Below are positions 17,627 through 25,638 of a stretch of DNA of 64,000 bases, piece after piece (within the stretch, counting starts at the first letter, position 1; each line of letters opens with the position of its first letter). Both the position numbers and the translations under genes were made by a program. Origin of the DNA: Caballeronia insecticola (GTDB lineage: Bacteria > Pseudomonadota > Gammaproteobacteria > Burkholderiales > Burkholderiaceae); NCBI RefSeq assembly GCF_000402035.1, contig NC_021295.1, forward strand, positions 186,001 through 250,000, given 5' to 3'. Under the pieces are notes generated by a model. It was not told where the DNA came from, did no database searches, and saw nothing but the letters and a program-made list of their open reading frames with translations.

Positions 17627-19234
17627 TCAGCTGACGCTTGCCTCGGCCTGCCGCTTGGCGTAGTTGAATGGCAGCAGGTCGCGGATGTCAGCGTCCGGGG
17701 CCCGCTGCGGCAACTCGGTTAGCACGTGCAGCAGCCAGGCATGTGGTTCGACGCCGCAAGCTCGGCACGTGAGCATCAGACTGTAGACGACCGCGCTTGC
17801 TTTCGCACCGGCTTCCGTGTCGCTGAACAGCCACGATTTTCTCGCTGTGGCAAACGGCCTGATGTCGCGCTCGATGACATTGTTATCAACGGGGGATCGC
17901 CCGTCGTCTACGTAGCGGATCAGGTACTGCCATTGCCTGAGGCAGTAGCCGACCGCCTCGCCGAACAGACTCTTCGGCAAGACCTTCGGCGCCAGTTCGT
18001 CAAGCCATGCCTTGAAGGCGCTCAGCAATGGCACGCTGTGGTGTTGCCGCCGGCGGTAACGGTAATTTGCCAGCGCCTCGCCCTCCGGTAAGGTTTGTTT
18101 GGCGAGCGCCTCAACTTGGTACAGCGCCTGGACGAATTCGAGCGCCCAGGTGATACGGGGACTGGGCTTGTTCTTCTGTCCTTTCAGCGCATCCATAAAC
18201 ATTCTGCGCCCGTGGGCAAGGCATCCGAGGTGCGTCGCCGATTTAACCGTCCGCCATGCTGACCACCCGTCCGTCATCAACGTGCCCGCGTAATTTCCAA
18301 GGAAGGCCTTGGGGTATTCCTGGCCACGCCCCGGCTGGTACTCGAACAACACGACCGGCCGCTCGCTGTCCTCGGCGCTTCGATAGACCCACATATACGA
18401 CGCGTCCTGCGCTTTTCGATCCTTTTCCTTGAGGACCTGGACCGTAGTCTCGTCGCCGTGAATCAGCCACTGACCCAGCAGAACCGTCTTGAGCGCGTCG
18501 TAGATCCGCTTGTAGTGCAACTCGGCGGGGCGGATGATCCAGTTGGCCAGCGTGCCGCGGCTGATCGCGATGTTCGCGCGCGCGAGCACATCCTCCATCC
18601 GGTACAGCGGCGTGCCATCGACATACTTCCCGGCCGTGACAGCGGCGATCATCGACGGACTTGCATGGCTGCCAGGCAAGGGCTGCGCCGGCATCGGGGC
18701 GACCACGATCGGCGTTTGCGTGCCGTGACGCTCACAGTGACGGCACGCGTACTTGAAGCGCGCATGCTGCAGCACCGACACCTTGACCGCCATGTGCAAC
18801 TGCTCGCTGACTTCCTCGCCCATCCGGTGCATCGCTTTGCCACAGCACGGGCAGATCTTCTGGTCATCGGACAGATCGTATTCGATACGCTCGCGCGGAA
18901 GATCCGCAGGCAGCGGTTTGCGGCCACGCTTGCGGGATTCTGGCTTACCGAGCTCCGGCAACCCGGTGTTCGGCAAAGCGGGCGCGTCGAAGTCGCCCTC
19001 GTCAACCGCATCCCCTTCAGCGACTTCTTCAGCCTCATTGAACACGCGGTCCTTGCGCTTCTCGCTCTTCGGCGCGTACTGTCGGGCCAACGCAAGGCGA
19101 TATTGCTCTTCGAGCGCATCGAGGCGCTTGGCCAGTTCGTCGATCTTGGCGTCGCGTTCTGCGAGACCGGCTTCGAGTTCGTGGATGTAGGCCTTGGCGG
19201 CCCGCGGCAATCGCGAGAGTTCAGGGGCTTTCAT
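17627..19234 (-). CDS. tnpC: IS66-family transposase TnpC (DDE)
   Basis: This is the 535-residue catalytic transposase, starting at ATG 19234 (MKAPELSRLPR). It has an N-terminal leucine-rich coiled coil (about 15-60), then a zinc-finger segment (KICPCCGKAMHRMGEE, with a second pair CRHCERH). The DDE core follows, with the first Asp in IHGDETTVQV, the second in LMTDGWSAW and a terminal Glu in NNVIERDIRPF. The C-terminus has the usual IS66 tail (CGVEPHAWLLHVL). Length and motifs look intact. With the right end of the element missing, it could act only in trans. Confidence 0.93.
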   Translation of the reverse strand: MKAPELSRLPRAAKAYIHELEAGLAERDAKIDELAKRLDALEEQYRLALARQYAPKSEKRKDRVFNEAEEVAEGDAVDEGDFDAPALPNTGLPELGKPESRKRGRKPLPADLPRERIEYDLSDDQKICPCCGKAMHRMGEEVSEQLHMAVKVSVLQHARFKYACRHCERHGTQTPIVVAPMPAQPLPGSHASPSMIAAVTAGKYVDGTPLYRMEDVLARANIAISRGTLANWIIRPAELHYKRIYDALKTVLLGQWLIHGDETTVQVLKEKDRKAQDASYMWVYRSAEDSERPVVLFEYQPGRGQEYPKAFLGNYAGTLMTDGWSAWRTVKSATHLGCLAHGRRMFMDALKGQKNKPSPRITWALEFVQALYQVEALAKQTLPEGEALANYRYRRRQHHSVPLLSAFKAWLDELAPKVLPKSLFGEAVGYCLRQWQYLIRYVDDGRSPVDNNVIERDIRPFATARKSWLFSDTEAGAKASAVVYSLMLTCRACGVEPHAWLLHVLTELPQRAPDADIRDLLPFNYAKRQAEASVS

Positions 19235-19333
19235 GCACTTCACGATAGCGAAGCGCAACACCGCGCAGGTTTACGGAGATTTGTAACAGCCGGCCCAGCC
19301 GTTGTTTACCGGCAACGGCGGCGACACCGGAAT

Positions 19334-19687
19334 TTAGCCCGTGTGGGTGTACTGCCGCGTGGGATGACGGCGCACCGCGTCGACATCGACGCCATCTAGC
19401 AGCAGGTGAAGCTGTTCGGTGGTGAACTCGATCACTGCCTGCTGACGGCGGGGCCATATCAAATGGTCCGCCTCGAGTCGCTTCATCAGGAGCCAGAAGC
19501 CAGCCCGGTCATAGAGCACAAGCTTCACGCGATCACGCTTACGATTGTGGAATGCAAAGACGGCTCGCGCGAACGGATCAAGTTGCATCGATTGCTCGAC
19601 CACTGTCACCAGTGTATTCAGTCCGCAGCGGAAGTCGATTGGTTCGCGATGCAGGTAGATCCGCAGATCATCGTCAAAGCGGAACAT
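19334..19687 (-). CDS. tnpB: IS66 family accessory protein TnpB
   Basis: The 117-residue protein carries the IS66 Orf2 pattern: YLHREPIDFRCGLNTL, then DPFARAVFAFHNRKRDRVK, LVLYDRAGFWLLMKRLE and a C-terminal DGVDV. TnpB is required for IS66 transposition but its biochemical role is unclear. Its ATG at 19687 shares one base with the TGA stop of tnpA (TGATG), the usual translational coupling in this family. A gap of about 100 bases separates it from tnpC. Confidence 0.92.
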   Translation of the reverse strand: MFRFDDDLRIYLHREPIDFRCGLNTLVTVVEQSMQLDPFARAVFAFHNRKRDRVKLVLYDRAGFWLLMKRLEADHLIWPRRQQAVIEFTTEQLHLLLDGVDVDAVRRHPTRQYTHTG

Positions 19688-20160
19688 CAACCCGCTCCCA
19701 ACGCCACGATCATCGCCTTGACCAGTGACATGTCCTGCACTGAGCATTCCATATCGATCGCGACGCCATTGGGCAGTCTTACGGACAGGCGCGCTTGCGG
19801 CGGCGCCAACGTCGGCGCTGAGGGAGAATCGCGACGTATCGCCAACGTCGCCGTCGGCTCTGCCGCCTTCAGTGTCGCGTTCCCGATCGTAACCACGGGA
19901 ACAAACGCAGAAGGTTCGGGCTCGCTCGTCCTCGGTGGATCGGCAACGACGCCTGCCTTGCGGTACATGTCGACCCACTTGCGCAGTTGGTTGGCATTCA
20001 CTCCTGCCTTCAGCGCCAAACCGGCAAGCGACGCGCCAGGCCGCAGGCATGCCTCGACCAAGCGACGTTTCCCATCAGGATCGAATGATCGTTTGCCCTT
20101 TGCCGAAACGTGCGTCACCTTCAGCGGCAGAAACTCGAGGTCAATCGTGTCAGGCGTCAT
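19687..20160 (-). CDS. tnpA: IS66 family accessory protein TnpA
   Basis: The 157-residue protein has a helix-turn-helix N-terminus (RRLVEACLRPGASLAGLAL, then AGVNANQLRKWV). A variable linker follows, then a C-terminal segment, SVRLPNGVAIDMECSV, typical of IS66 Orf1. It probably binds the element ends. The start at 20160 (MTPDTIDLEF) looks complete. The upstream DNA that should carry the promoter and the right inverted repeat is replaced by tniB sequence. Confidence 0.9.
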   Translation of the reverse strand: MTPDTIDLEFLPLKVTHVSAKGKRSFDPDGKRRLVEACLRPGASLAGLALKAGVNANQLRKWVDMYRKAGVVADPPRTSEPEPSAFVPVVTIGNATLKAAEPTATLAIRRDSPSAPTLAPPQARLSVRLPNGVAIDMECSVQDMSLVKAMIVALGAG

Positions 20161-20174
20161 CGTCGTTGCGTCCG

Positions 20175-20540
20175 CAAGTCAAGTTTCTCGCCAACGACCT
20201 CCGTGCCAGCATCGTTCTCGTGGGTACCGACGACGCGGTAGTCGCCCTGCAGAGCGATACGCAAATGGTGAGCCGATTTACACCGTTCGAGATTCCGCGC
20301 TGGCACGAAAGCGATGCGTTTCGTCGGCTGCTGTCGGCGTTCGAACGCACATTACCGCTACGTCGTCCGTCTGATCTCGCGCTACGCGAGATCGTGCAAT
20401 ACGTCCTGGCTGCCAGCGAGGGACTCACCGGCGAAGTGTCGCGGATCTTGAACGCCGCTGCAGAACTGGCGATTCGTGACGGCAATGAATCGATCAATCT
20501 GCATCATCTCGAGCAGGTAACTTACCTTGCCGTCCATTAG
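20175..20540 (+). pseudogene. tniB: C-terminal fragment of TniB-like transposon ATPase
   Basis: The plus frame reads VKFLANDLRASIVLVGTDDA, then SDTQMVSRFTPFEIPRW, SDLALREIVQYVL and SEGLTGEVSRILNAAA. This is the C-terminal half of TniB/TnsC-type AAA+ proteins that regulate target choice in Tn402/Tn7-like transposons, with the sensor region GTDDA retained. The N-terminal half with the Walker A motif is missing because the fragment abuts the truncated IS66 element. The stop at 20538-20540 overlaps the TTG start of the tniQ frame. Confidence 0.75.
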
Positions 20541-21045
20541 TCTGCGTCCATGGCCAGTAGCGCCTCGCCCGTTCGACGATGAGGCCTTCGGGAGTTGGTT
20601 CGGGCGTGTCGCCAGCCGCTACCAGTTGAGCGTCATTCAGGCGTGGGCGATCAATCACCTTGGACCATTCCCGCCGTTGACGAACGCCGGATGGATCTTA
20701 TTCCCTCCCCTACCTGCCAGCACGCTCAACGTCCTTGCCACGCTCGCTCGTTTGGACGTTGATAGTCTCATGCAGATTCAAACGCGACCTGACTGGCTGA
20801 AGGCCCGCTCGAAACTCCCGTACTGTTTTGTTTGCTTGACAGTTAATCCAGCCGATGTCTTCGCGCCACGCTGGAAAAGCCGGTGGCTCGATCCAGAAAC
20901 CGTAGTGTGCGAGGAACACGGGACGGTGTTGGACCGAATTCCGATAGGACTTCCGAAACAAGCTCGAAACATGACGAGTCTGCTATCGCTCGTCAGCAAG
21001 TATCGACGTGTCATCGCTAGATCGAGGCTCGCTTGGCGGTATTAG
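20527..21045 (+). pseudogene. tniQ: TniQ-like target-selection protein, C-terminally truncated
   Basis: The frame begins at TTG 20527, overlapping tniB. The N-terminal TniQ domain is clear: RPWPVAPRPFDDEAFGSWFG, then RVASRYQLSVI. A zinc-binding pair follows (YCFVCL near residue 99, VVCEEHG near 126). TniQ proteins normally continue for several hundred residues. Here the frame ends at 172 residues, shortly after LPKQARNMTSL, where family-like sequence fades. It therefore looks truncated. It pairs with the tniB fragment as the relic of a Tn402/Tn7-type element. Confidence 0.7.
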
Positions 21046-21082
21046 CGGAATTAGCGTACCTATTAGCAAAATTAACGTACCT
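21041..21082 (+). repeat. Two 21-base tandem direct repeats after the tniQ fragment
   Basis: Unit one, 21041-21061, begins ATTAGCGGAATTAGCG and ends TACCT. Unit two, 21062-21082, begins ATTAGCAAAATTAACG and ends TACCT. They match at 18 of 21 positions. Short tandem sites of this size are what transposases of the TnsB/TniA type bind near element ends. The rest of 21083-21350 holds no gene that I can see apart from the second repeat pair. Confidence 0.6.
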
Positions 21083-21210
21083 CAACAATTACTGAACAGC
21101 GCGGGCGTAGGTGCGCATATGAGATTGTGCAAGGGGCGTAGGACGAAGCACTTACATTCTTGCCACAACGCCCAGGAGCAAGCAAACCATCGACGATACG
21201 GCGACGGCTA

Positions 21211-21249
21211 TTAACAACTTTAGTTGAAGTCCATTAACAACTTTAGTTG
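21211..21249 (+). repeat. 16-base direct repeat pair, period 23
   Basis: TTAACAACTTTAGTTG occurs identically at 21211-21226 and 21234-21249. Each copy contains the small inverted repeat CAAC-TTTA-GTTG. The pair lies between the tniQ fragment and the start of the large integrase gene, so it may be a transposase or recombinase binding site, or part of the integrase promoter. Confidence 0.6.
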
Positions 21250-21350
21250 TGTGAGCGGCAACGTGCGACCATCAGTTTGGCTCGAATAGACGTCTGTTTA
21301 GATAACTCTTATTATCTTAATAGCCTAATTTTGAGGTTAAACTGGCGTGC

Positions 21351-23084
21351 ATGAAAACGCGTCTGCCCTCCCCCGCGCCGGATGCCTCCCTGCCCGATCT
21401 TCCCGCTCAGCCCGAGTTGGCCGGGTTTCCGAGCGCCGATGAGCTGGCCGCGCTGCGCGCGTGGACCGCTGGCCTGTCCTCGCGTGAAGCGGTGCGACGC
21501 TTCTTGCCACATGAGCCGACGACGTCGGCCCGCGGCGCGATCGGTCGCATTCGCCGCCAGCTGATCAACCGGGCGCAGCAGGTCAAGCGCGCCGACCTCG
21601 CGGAGGTGCTTCGCCACCCTGCAGTGGAGCGTGAGCAGCACGCCCAAGCCGCGGCGCAGGCGATCGAAGCGCTTCGCCACGCGCGCCCTCCCGTGCCTGA
21701 CATCGTCGACCCCGTCGAGCACTGGTTCTCGCCTCGCACGGTGCGCGCGCTGCACGCGTACGGCATCGTCACACTGGCCGATTTGACTGTGCGCATTCCG
21801 CGGCGGCGCCAATGGTGGACCGTCATTCCCGACCTGGGGGCCGCCAGCGCGAAAGCGATCGAAGCGTTCTTTGCGGCGTATCCTTCCCTCACCGAGCGGG
21901 CGCGTGCGTTGATCCTGTCTGAACCGCGCGGGATCGTCGTGCCGTGGGAGTCACTCAGCCTGCCGCATGAGGTCGATGGGTCGGCGGGCACTTTCCGGGC
22001 ACCGACCGCCACCTGCACCCTCGATGCCGACAACGACTACCAAGCGGTCCAGTCGTGGCTCTCCTTGCAGGAGTCGTCCGCGACCCAGCGCACCTATCGA
22101 AAAGAAGCCGAGCGCCTGATCCTGTGGGCGATCGTTGAACGCGGCCGGGCGTTGTCGTCGCTGACCACCGAAGATGCAGTGGCGTACCGGACGTTCTTGC
22201 GCCGGCCGACCCCGCACGCGCGGTGGGTGGGGCCGTTGCGCCCGCGCAGCTCGCCCAATTGGCGCCCGTTCGCCGGCGCCCTGTCGGTGCGCTCCACGGC
22301 GCACGCGCTCTCCATTCTGAATGCGTTGTTTCGTTGGCTGATCGAGCAGCGCTACGTGTTGGCGAACCCGTTTTCGGGGGTCAAGGTGCGCGGCGCGGCG
22401 CGTGCGACGGCGATCGATGCCACGCGCGCTTTCACGGAAAGCGAGTGGCAGCTCATCCGGGTGATCGCTGACGGCCTCGAATACTCCTACGGCTGGTCGG
22501 CACCGGCCGCGCAACGGCTGCGGTTTCTGCTCGACTTCGGCGTGGCAACCGGACTCCGGGCGGGCGAACTGATAGGCACGACGCTGCGACAGATCGAGAC
22601 CGATCCCAGCGGACTGCACTGGTTGCGGGTCACCGGCAAAGGGGCAAAAGTTGGCAAAGTCGCCCTGCCGCCCCTGGCCTGGAATGCGCTGACGACCTAT
22701 CTAGTCGCCCGGCAATTGCCGGTCTCGTCGGGACGCTGGAATTTGAATACACCACTCATCAGCCATCTGGACTCGGACTCGAATCAGGCGATTAGCGGCG
22801 TTCGCCTCTGGGCAGTATTGAAACGGTTCTTTCGGCAAGTCGCTCAGGTGCTTGAAACGGATCACCCCCCTCTTGCCGATAAGTTGCGCGCGGCGACCCC
22901 GCACTGGATGCGACATTCGCACGCTTCGTTGGCGCTCTCCAAGGGCGCGGAACTCACGTCGGTTCGCGACAATCTGCGGCATGCGTCGGTGGCGACGACG
23001 TCAATCTACTTGCATTCGGATGACGTAAAACGCGCGCGTCAATTGACGGACGTATTCGGCGCGAAATCGTCAATCGAGAAGTAG
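21351..23084 (+). CDS. Large tyrosine recombinase (phage-integrase family) with N-terminal DUF3701/helix-hairpin-helix-like region
   Basis: The protein has 577 residues. The N-terminal third (LRAWTAGLSSREAVRRFLP, later FSPRTVRALHAYGIVTLADL and IPDLGAASAKAIEAFF) resembles the DUF3701 region of Burkholderia phage-integrase-family proteins, with a helix-hairpin-helix-like DNA-binding motif. A core-binding SAM-like domain spans about 225-340. The catalytic domain shows the first Arg in GVATGLRAGEL, HWMRHSHAS (HxxR), then LRHASVATTSIYLHSDD with the late His and nucleophilic Tyr. All catalytic residues are visible, so it is probably active. It lies next to transposon relics and is followed by an H-NS-like gene. 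Confidence 0.88.
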   Translation: MKTRLPSPAPDASLPDLPAQPELAGFPSADELAALRAWTAGLSSREAVRRFLPHEPTTSARGAIGRIRRQLINRAQQVKRADLAEVLRHPAVEREQHAQAAAQAIEALRHARPPVPDIVDPVEHWFSPRTVRALHAYGIVTLADLTVRIPRRRQWWTVIPDLGAASAKAIEAFFAAYPSLTERARALILSEPRGIVVPWESLSLPHEVDGSAGTFRAPTATCTLDADNDYQAVQSWLSLQESSATQRTYRKEAERLILWAIVERGRALSSLTTEDAVAYRTFLRRPTPHARWVGPLRPRSSPNWRPFAGALSVRSTAHALSILNALFRWLIEQRYVLANPFSGVKVRGAARATAIDATRAFTESEWQLIRVIADGLEYSYGWSAPAAQRLRFLLDFGVATGLRAGELIGTTLRQIETDPSGLHWLRVTGKGAKVGKVALPPLAWNALTTYLVARQLPVSSGRWNLNTPLISHLDSDSNQAISGVRLWAVLKRFFRQVAQVLETDHPPLADKLRAATPHWMRHSHASLALSKGAELTSVRDNLRHASVATTSIYLHSDDVKRARQLTDVFGAKSSIEK

Positions 23085-23302
23085 TCACGAGTTCGAGAGC
23101 ACATGAAAGCAGAAGCTGGCAAATGGACAGCGTAATCGCTTCGCTTCCGCAACTAAGCATTCGCCGTGCATCGACTTTAACGAGCGCGTTCGTGTTGTGG
23201 CTGACAAACTCATTCGGCACCGGCGCCGGGACTAGGCGTCGCAACATGTCTTTTATAAGGTGGGTGTGGCATAGTGCGACGATGGCCAATAAGGGGAAAT
23301 CG

Positions 23303-24118
23303 ATGGCTACGCTCAAAGCACTGCAAGACAAGATCGCCAAGCTCCAGGCGCAAGCCGAAGCGATCGCGAAGAAAGAGTCGTCGGCCGTCTTCGGAAAGAT
23401 TCGTGATTTGATGGAGAAGCACGGTCTGACGCCGGACGATATCGCTGCCCATTTCCGTAAGCCGGCGGCGGGTCGCCAATCCACAGCCGCGACAAAAGCA
23501 GCAACGCCGCGCGTGGCCAAGTACGTCGATCCGAAGACCGGGGCGACGTGGACGGGGCACGGACGCGCGCCCGCCTGGATCGTCAATGCCAAGAATCGCG
23601 ACACGTTTCTCGCCAGCACAAACGGTCGGCCGGCGTCAGTTGCTAAAACGAAGCCGAAAGCAGGCAACTACGTGCGCGGTCCGCAAACGCCGAAGTATCG
23701 AGATCCGATGAGCGGCGAGACATGGAGCGGTCGCGGTCGTGCGCCGGCCTGGTTGGCAGCGGCCAAGGATCGAACGCAATATCTGATCGAAAAGACGGTT
23801 GCGGCGGCAAAATCGGAGTCGGCGCCTGCCAAGAAAGCAACGAAGAAAGTTGCTGTGAAGAAGGCAGCGGCGAAAAAGACCGCATCCAAGACAGCGGCAG
23901 TGAAGAAAGCGTCGACCGCCAAGCAAGCGACGAAGGCAGCGACCAAACCAGCCTCGACTGCAAAGAAGTCCGCGCCGGCGACGAAAAAGACGACTGCTAA
24001 AAAAGCCCCCGTGAGACGTGTGCCGGCGAAGCAGATTGCGGCGACGAAATCGTCGGTAGTTGAAGCACCCACGCCCGTGGTCGAACCGAATGTATCGACC
24101 GAAGAAACTTCCGCGTAA
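23303..24118 (+). CDS. H-NS/MvaT-type nucleoid protein with two DNA-binding motifs and a lysine/alanine-rich histone-H1-like tail
   Basis: The 271-residue protein starts at ATG 23303 (MATLKALQDKI), preceded by AAGGGG. A short coiled-coil oligomerisation segment (about 1-50) has the Burkholderia H-NS form. The C-terminal H-NS DNA-binding signature occurs twice: YVDPKTGATWTGHGRAPAW near 74 and YRDPMSGETWSGRGRAPAW near 126. From about 160 onward comes a long tail of AKK/AAKK/PAKK repeats ending in an acidic segment. Typical Burkholderia H-NS proteins are about 90-110 residues with one motif. The protein probably silences AT-rich acquired DNA such as the surrounding mosaic. An upstream in-frame ATG at 23282 adds seven residues and cannot be excluded. 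Confidence 0.88.
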   Translation: MATLKALQDKIAKLQAQAEAIAKKESSAVFGKIRDLMEKHGLTPDDIAAHFRKPAAGRQSTAATKAATPRVAKYVDPKTGATWTGHGRAPAWIVNAKNRDTFLASTNGRPASVAKTKPKAGNYVRGPQTPKYRDPMSGETWSGRGRAPAWLAAAKDRTQYLIEKTVAAAKSESAPAKKATKKVAVKKAAAKKTASKTAAVKKASTAKQATKAATKPASTAKKSAPATKKTTAKKAPVRRVPAKQIAATKSSVVEAPTPVVEPNVSTEETSA

Positions 24119-24151
24119 GAGGCCGCTGCAATCAGCGTAATCACAACAAGC

Positions 24152-24171
24152 GCGGGCTCAACTGAGCCCGC
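24152..24171 (+). terminator. Hairpin after the H-NS-like gene
   Basis: GCGGGCTC-AACT-GAGCCCGC forms a perfect 8-bp stem with a 4-base loop, 33 bases after the stop codon. The following bases (TCTACTCGG) are not a clean T-run, so this may be a weak intrinsic terminator. Confidence 0.5.
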
Positions 24172-24739
24172 TCTACTCGGATATTGACGATCGCAAAGGG
24201 CTTACTTGCTAGTCGGCAATCTGGGGCGGCGCACTGAACCCTTCGAAGATCCAGTGCGAAGCAAGCGTAGCGGACGAGCCATCCGCTCCAGCAAAACACG
24301 CTAGCGAACAGATCGAGACGTCGGATTAGCTGGTGCCCCTACCCTGCCGTGATGCTGACGTTCGGCGTCCCTCCCTGCGAAGCAGATCCCGTTCACGTCT
24401 TCTGCCGTTGAATGTTTCGCCTCCGTGAGTACGGGGCCTATGTTCAGCGAATGGGTCTTGCCGACCCACTGCCGCCGGTCCCGCAGTCATGAGTTCAACG
24501 ACAGGTAAGGGAGTGGTCCGGTCATGCAAGTCTCCTTCTCAAGCAGGCCGTTGGTCCTCAACAAACGCTCAGGCGTTGCCTTTTTTTCCTGCCCTTCGAA
24601 GCATGGAAATGCATTCTTAATGCTTCGAAGGGTTGATCCTAATAGAAAAGAGTCCGCTTACACGGGCAAAAGCCACGCACCCGAAAGAGTCGCGACGTGG
24701 GAATAGCAGGAGATCGCCAGCGGCGTTCTCGTGTTGGAC
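24172..24739. other. Gene-free stretch between the H-NS-like gene and the SDR
   Basis: Reading frames here are short and lack the codon bias of the neighbours, so I call no gene. A terminator-like structure at 24564-24587 (AACGC-TCAG-GCGTT followed by GCC and seven T) points along the plus strand. The larger inverted repeat at 24592-24632 is listed separately. Confidence 0.4.
24592..24632. repeat. Perfect 13-bp inverted repeat
   Basis: CCCTTCGAAGCAT at 24592-24604 is repeated exactly in inverted form as ATGCTTCGAAGGG at 24620-24632, with a 15-base loop. Each arm contains the palindrome TTCGAA. It has no T-run on either side in the orientation needed for an intrinsic terminator, so it may be a protein-binding or recombination site. 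It lies at the boundary between the mobile mosaic and the catabolic cassette. Confidence 0.6.
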
Positions 24740-25516
24740 TTATTTTGCATCTGTCGGGTAGGTGGCTATCGGTGCAAGCTGAGCGCCGCCCGCGACATAG
24801 AGCGTCTCGCCCGTGACAAACCCGGATTCTTCCAACGCAAAATAGGCTACAGCGCTAGCTACGTCTTCTCGCGTCGCGAGACGCTGAATCGGGGTGCGGG
24901 CGATGGAATGCCGTGCGGCATGAAGCTGTTCCTCAGGGGTGCGCTTAAGAAGGCCCAGCCCAGGCGTGACGGCAATGGAACCAGGGGCAACAGCGTTGGC
25001 CGTGATGCCGTATGCGCCGAGCTCACGCGCCCAGGACACTGTCAATGCCTGCAAGCCTGCCTTGCTGGCGCCATAGGCAGGCATGCCACCGGCAAGGTAG
25101 TTACGCGAGGTGATTGCGACGAGCCGCCCATATTTTTGCGACTTCATGTGCGGGATGATCGCACGGGTAATCAGGAAAGGTCCCTTGAGGTTCACGTTGA
25201 CGATGCGGTCGAACACGTCTTCTTCCATCTCGCAGTTGTCTTCGCGAACGAGAACGCCTGCGTTGTTGACGAGAATGTCGATGCGACCGAGGCGTTCGAT
25301 GACTTCCGCCACGGCTTTGCGAACAGAGACGTCGTCAGTAATGTCCACCTCAACGCCGATTGCGCCGCCTCCCATTTCGTTGGCCAGAGCGGCACAGACT
25401 CGGCCGTCTAAATCGGCGAACACGATTTGATTTCCATTGTTCGCCAGCCGTTGCGCAATGGCCCGGCCCACTGCGCCCGCAGCGCCGGTAATGAAGGCGA
25501 CTCGCTTGGATTCCAT
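24740..25516 (-). CDS. SDR-family oxidoreductase
   Basis: The protein is a classical SDR of 258 residues starting at ATG 25516 (MESKRVAFITG), with AGGAGA at the proper distance. The longer frame to 25597 is not needed. It shows TGAAGAVGRA for cofactor binding, an Asp after the second strand (FADLDG, suggesting NAD preference), LVNNAGVL, a catalytic Ser in ITSRNY, YGASKAGLQAL and the typical ending GFVTGETLYVAGGAQL. It is divergent from the LysR gene at 25639, a common arrangement in which the regulator controls the dehydrogenase. With the adjacent porin, MFS and Gfo/Idh genes it suggests oxidation of a hydroxy-acid or sugar-like substrate. The substrate is unknown. Confidence 0.85.
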   Translation of the reverse strand: MESKRVAFITGAAGAVGRAIAQRLANNGNQIVFADLDGRVCAALANEMGGGAIGVEVDITDDVSVRKAVAEVIERLGRIDILVNNAGVLVREDNCEMEEDVFDRIVNVNLKGPFLITRAIIPHMKSQKYGRLVAITSRNYLAGGMPAYGASKAGLQALTVSWARELGAYGITANAVAPGSIAVTPGLGLLKRTPEEQLHAARHSIARTPIQRLATREDVASAVAYFALEESGFVTGETLYVAGGAQLAPIATYPTDAK

Positions 25517-25638
25517 TGATTGTCTCCTGTTGGAACGTCGAAAAAGTAGCGCAATCATGCCGGGATGGAAGCCACCGAAAAAGGCTTGTACACTCACACT
25601 AGCTATGAACTAGCGGCACAAGTGGGGGATTGAAGGCA

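Larger units (their letters stand above)
17505..20165 (-). mobile_element. IS66-family insertion sequence, right end missing
   Basis: The three canonical genes tnpA, tnpB and tnpC lie in order on the minus strand. The left terminus begins GTAAGCGGTAGTTTTAGCAT at 17505, the typical GTAAGC start of IS66 elements. On the right I find no matching terminal inverted repeat. Sequence homologous to a transposon tniB gene begins within about 20 bases of the tnpA start codon, so roughly 70-130 bases expected upstream of tnpA are deleted. The two flanks belong to different genes (tolC-like and tniB), so no target duplication can be seen and an adjacent deletion has occurred. Confidence 0.85.

Noticed and set aside
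21041-21249. CRISPR array
   Set aside because: Only two copies of each short repeat exist, without regular spacers or cas genes. The context is transposon relics.
24524-24706. Small 60-residue ORF after the H-NS-like gene
   Set aside because: It spans the 13-bp inverted repeat and a T-run, has no ribosome site and shows no coding bias.
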